Assembly (NCBI GenBank): GCA_003522805.1
Contig: DPIB01000216.1
Coordinates: forward strand, 1 to 8,153
Length of the DNA: 8,153 nt
From: Fervidobacterium sp.
GTDB lineage: Bacteria; Thermotogota; Thermotogae; Thermotogales; Fervidobacteriaceae
Reading direction: 5' to 3'
Shown: in pieces, positions 6,624 through 8,153 of the stretch
How the letters are laid out: each line of letters starts with the position of its first letter
Position numbering within the stretch: position 1 is the first letter of the stretch
Notes under the pieces: model-generated
What the model was told of the DNA's origin: nothing
Seen by the model: only the letters and a program-made list of their open reading frames with translations
Databases searched by the model: none
Position numbers and translations under genes: made by a program

Positions 6624-7739
6624 TTAAGGCTTTACTATGGAGATGAATTTAAATGAACCCTTTTCTATCTTCTTCACTATTGCATCCTTTATCGCATCAC
6701 CATTCTCATCGAATGTTATATTCCCCGTCGCTCCCTGGAAGTTCTTCGTTTTTGCAAGTGCATCCTTTACATCAGCAGGTTTTACAGATTTGGCTCTGTT
6801 TATTGCATCGATTATCACCAAGTAAGCATCAAAGCCAAGCGCAGCAAATGCACTTGGATCTTCATTATACTTCTTCTTGTAAGCATCGATGAATTTCTTC
6901 GTCATCTCAGTTGTCATTGCCTTCTCATCGAAGTGTGTGCTGAAATATGCACCTTCAGCAGCGTCTCCAGCTACATCGATGATTTCTGGTACTTCCCACG
7001 TATCTCCACCGAGGAATGTTGCCTTGACTCCCATTTCTCTTGCTTGTTTCATGATCAGTGCAGCATCACCATACGAACCTGCTGGAATGAAAAGTACATC
7101 AGGATTCTTGGACTTTGCAAGAGTAAGTTGTGCTGTAAAGTCCTGATCTCCACCTTGATAAGATGCAACACCCAGAACCGATTTTGAGTCTCCTGTAAGT
7201 TCTATGAACGCATTTCTGAAGTAGTGTGCAAGACCAACTGAATAGTCAGAAGAGATGTCTTGAACGATGTAAGCGGTCTTTGCTTTCAAATTCTCGACGG
7301 CAAATTTTGCCATCACGGTACCTTGGAACGGGTCTATGAAACAGACTCTGAACACGTACTCTTTACCTTGAGTGACAAGTGGATTTGTTGGTGAACATCC
7401 TACCATAGGTACCTTCATCTTGTTTGCGACCTCGCTACCCGGAATTGCCAAAGAACTTCCATAACTACCGATGATCGCACTGACGTTGTACACTTGGATC
7501 AAACGAGTCACGGCGTTAGCTGCTTCCACTTTGTCTGTCTTGTTGTCCACGATTATAAGCTCGACTTTTTGATTCAAGACTGTCGGGAACATTTCATTCG
7601 CAAGCCTTATGCCTTTTAGCGTAAGTTGTCCGCCAGCTGCAAATGCACCAGTAAGAGGTTCAAATACACCTATCCTAATGGCAGAAAACACAAATACACT
7701 TGAAACCAAAAGCAAGACTATCAAAACTGCTTTTCTCAC
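6624..7739 (-). CDS. Branched-chain amino-acid ABC transporter substrate-binding protein (first copy)
   Basis: This 371-residue binding protein is the first gene of the operon. Its signal peptide is MRKAVLIVLLLVSSVFVFSA, with cleavage likely near residue 20 and no lipobox. The mature protein opens IRIGVFEPLTGAFA. The ligand-region segment VGCSPTNPLVT (113-123) differs from the second copy (VSPSNTNPLVT) in three residues just where the ligand is held, which suggests different specificity. The start codon is GTG (7737-7739) with AAGGGAGGGG upstream at 5-base spacing. Hydrophobic amino acids are the likely ligands by family, but HAAT binding proteins also include ones for amides, urea and aromatic acids, so the substrate is not certain. 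Confidence 0.93.
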   Translation of the reverse strand: MRKAVLIVLLLVSSVFVFSAIRIGVFEPLTGAFAAGGQLTLKGIRLANEMFPTVLNQKVELIIVDNKTDKVEAANAVTRLIQVYNVSAIIGSYGSSLAIPGSEVANKMKVPMVGCSPTNPLVTQGKEYVFRVCFIDPFQGTVMAKFAVENLKAKTAYIVQDISSDYSVGLAHYFRNAFIELTGDSKSVLGVASYQGGDQDFTAQLTLAKSKNPDVLFIPAGSYGDAALIMKQAREMGVKATFLGGDTWEVPEIIDVAGDAAEGAYFSTHFDEKAMTTEMTKKFIDAYKKKYNEDPSAFAALGFDAYLVIIDAINRAKSVKPADVKDALAKTKNFQGATGNITFDENGDAIKDAIVKKIEKGSFKFISIVKP

Positions 7740-7848
7740 AGCAACCCCTCCCTTGGAAGAATGAAAACACTTTTGAAACTTTCCCTGAGTGACATCAAAA
7801 TAGCCGTCGTAAAAACCAAAAGTTACATATGTATATGATTCGTAAAAT

Positions 7849-7876
7849 TCTATAACAAATCATTATGCTTTTTCAA
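7849..7876 (-). promoter_or_regulatory. Candidate promoter of the liv operon
   Basis: On the minus strand, -35 TTGAAA (7871-7876) and -10 TATAGA (7849-7854) are 16 bases apart. Transcription would start near 7842, leaving a leader of about 100 bases before the GTG at 7739. The -35 lies inside one copy of the direct repeat at 7865-7876, so a regulator bound there could control it. Confidence 0.55.
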
Positions 7877-7905
7877 ACTCAGTATTTGATGCTTTTTTCA
7901 AGCAT
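7865..7905. repeat. Direct repeat pair and inverted repeat at the liv promoter
   Basis: ATGCTTTTTCAA (7865-7876) recurs as ATGCTTTTTTCAA (7889-7901), with starts 24 bases apart. The second copy also forms a 6-base inverted repeat with AAGCAT (7900-7905). On the minus strand both copies read TTGAAAAA(A)GCAT, one covering the -35. It could be a paired operator or an upstream activator site; chance is possible given the T-runs. Confidence 0.4.
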
Positions 7906-7960
7906 ATCCTAAGTTAAAGTCGATTATCTGTGGTATAGACATCTTTTTGAGATATTGCTA

Positions 7961-7989
7961 TTGTAATACAGCTTTTACAGTTATCTAAT
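7961..7989 (+). promoter_or_regulatory. Weak plus-strand promoter candidate for the right-edge RNA
   Basis: TTGTAA (7961-7966) and TCTAAT (7984-7989) are 17 bases apart, with four and five matches to the consensus. The start would be near 7996, about 20 bases before the structured RNA. In AT-rich DNA such a match can be accidental. Confidence 0.28.
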
Positions 7990-8017
7990 CTTGTGATATG
8001 CTCTAATCCTGGGTTTT

Positions 8018-8153
8018 GAAGCGAGCCTATGCTACCGCTAATTCATCCAAAGGGATGATTGGTAGCTGAAGTCTAGTGGAAACTAACTACATTTGTGTTA
8101 TGCCTTCGGGCTGGCACAGAAGTTAGTAAGTACACTAGAACCTGCTGGCTTTA
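8018..8153 (+). ncRNA. Structured RNA, cut by the window end; HEARO / IscB omega-RNA-like
   Basis: Three nested or adjacent helices are visible. First, GCTACC (8031-8036) pairs with GGTAGC (8061-8066) and encloses TCATCC/GGATGA (8043-8048, 8053-8058) with loop AAAG. Second, TCTAGTG (8072-8078) pairs with CACTAGA (8133-8139), then ACTAACT (8082-8088) with AGTTAGT (8121-8127). Third, the same arm continues as TGTGTTA (8094-8100) with TGGCACA (8112-8118) and GCC/GGC closed by TTCG (8105-8108). AGCC (8024-8027) may pair with GGCT (8147-8150) to close the whole. C(UUCG)G is a stable tetraloop only on the plus strand, which sets the orientation. The layout, with a GGAAAC junction, reminds me of HEARO RNA, the guide RNA found before iscB in IS605-like elements, but I recognise it by look only. 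Structure is well supported; the family name is tentative. Confidence 0.5.

Larger units (their letters stand above)
7740..8017. other. Intergenic region upstream of the liv operon
   Basis: This 278-base AT-rich stretch has no credible protein gene. It holds the operon promoter and a leader of about 100 bases, an 8-base palindrome ACATATGT (7825-7832) about 10 bases into the predicted transcript, a pair of direct repeats at 7865-7901, and a weak plus-strand promoter candidate at 7961-7989. If the RNA at the right edge belongs to a mobile element, the right part of this stretch is the old flank. Confidence 0.7.

Noticed and set aside
7761..7838. A 25-codon plus-strand ORF (MKTLLKLSLSDIKIA...)
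   Set aside because: It is antisense to the liv leader. Its purine run is only one base from the ATG, and AT-rich intergenic DNA easily yields such frames.
8018..8153. Right-edge RNA as tmRNA, RNase P RNA, SRP RNA, T-box or a common riboswitch
   Set aside because: None of their conserved cores that I know (for example the T-box TGGNACCGCG, the SRP tetraloop region or the RNase P P4 pair) is present.
8018..8153. The same structure as the 3' end (reRNA) of a minus-strand tnpB
   Set aside because: On the minus strand the cap becomes CGAA, which is not a favoured tetraloop, and the purine-rich loops favour the plus strand. It is not fully excluded.

Overview
The window reads as a piece of a bacterial chromosome with moderately low GC. 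I think it comes from the Thermotogota (a Fervidobacterium or Thermosipho-like genome), but that is an inference from how the proteins look: a methylpurine glycosylase of the Thermotoga MpgII/MagIII type, periplasmic binding proteins with plain signal peptides and no lipobox, and strong GGAGGTG-type ribosome binding sites. No marker gene here proves it.

Every protein gene I accept lies on the minus strand, so transcription runs from right to left. From right to left: (1) a six-gene branched-chain amino-acid (HAAT family) ABC transporter operon, about 7739 to 1817, in the order binding protein 1, binding protein 2, livH, livM, livG, livF. It has a candidate promoter at 7849-7876 and a strong terminator at 1754-1781. 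(2) A two-gene unit, 1700 to 229, driven by an extended -10 promoter next to that terminator. It encodes a left-handed beta-helix acyltransferase and, 5 bases downstream, an iron-sulfur HhH-GPD DNA glycosylase. (3) A tRNA-Pro(GGG) gene, 142 to 66, with its own promoter (TTGAAA-17-TAGAAT), an encoded CCA end and a terminator at 30-60.

The transporter genes form one machine. Two paralogous secreted binding proteins deliver substrate to the LivH/LivM permease pair, powered by the LivG/LivF ATPase pair. H-M, M-G and G-F are joined by short stop/start overlaps. A 198-base gap between the second binding protein and livH carries a long hairpin that pairs perfectly only as minus-strand RNA, and probably lets binding protein be made in excess over membrane subunits.

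The most unusual signal is at the right edge. About 8018-8153 can fold as a multi-helix RNA on the plus strand, including a long arm capped by a C(UUCG)G tetraloop. It is cut by the window end. It resembles the HEARO/omega-RNA class that precedes IscB (RuvC-HNH) nucleases in IS605-like elements, so an IscB gene or element may start just outside the window. This is a hypothesis; no nuclease gene is visible here.
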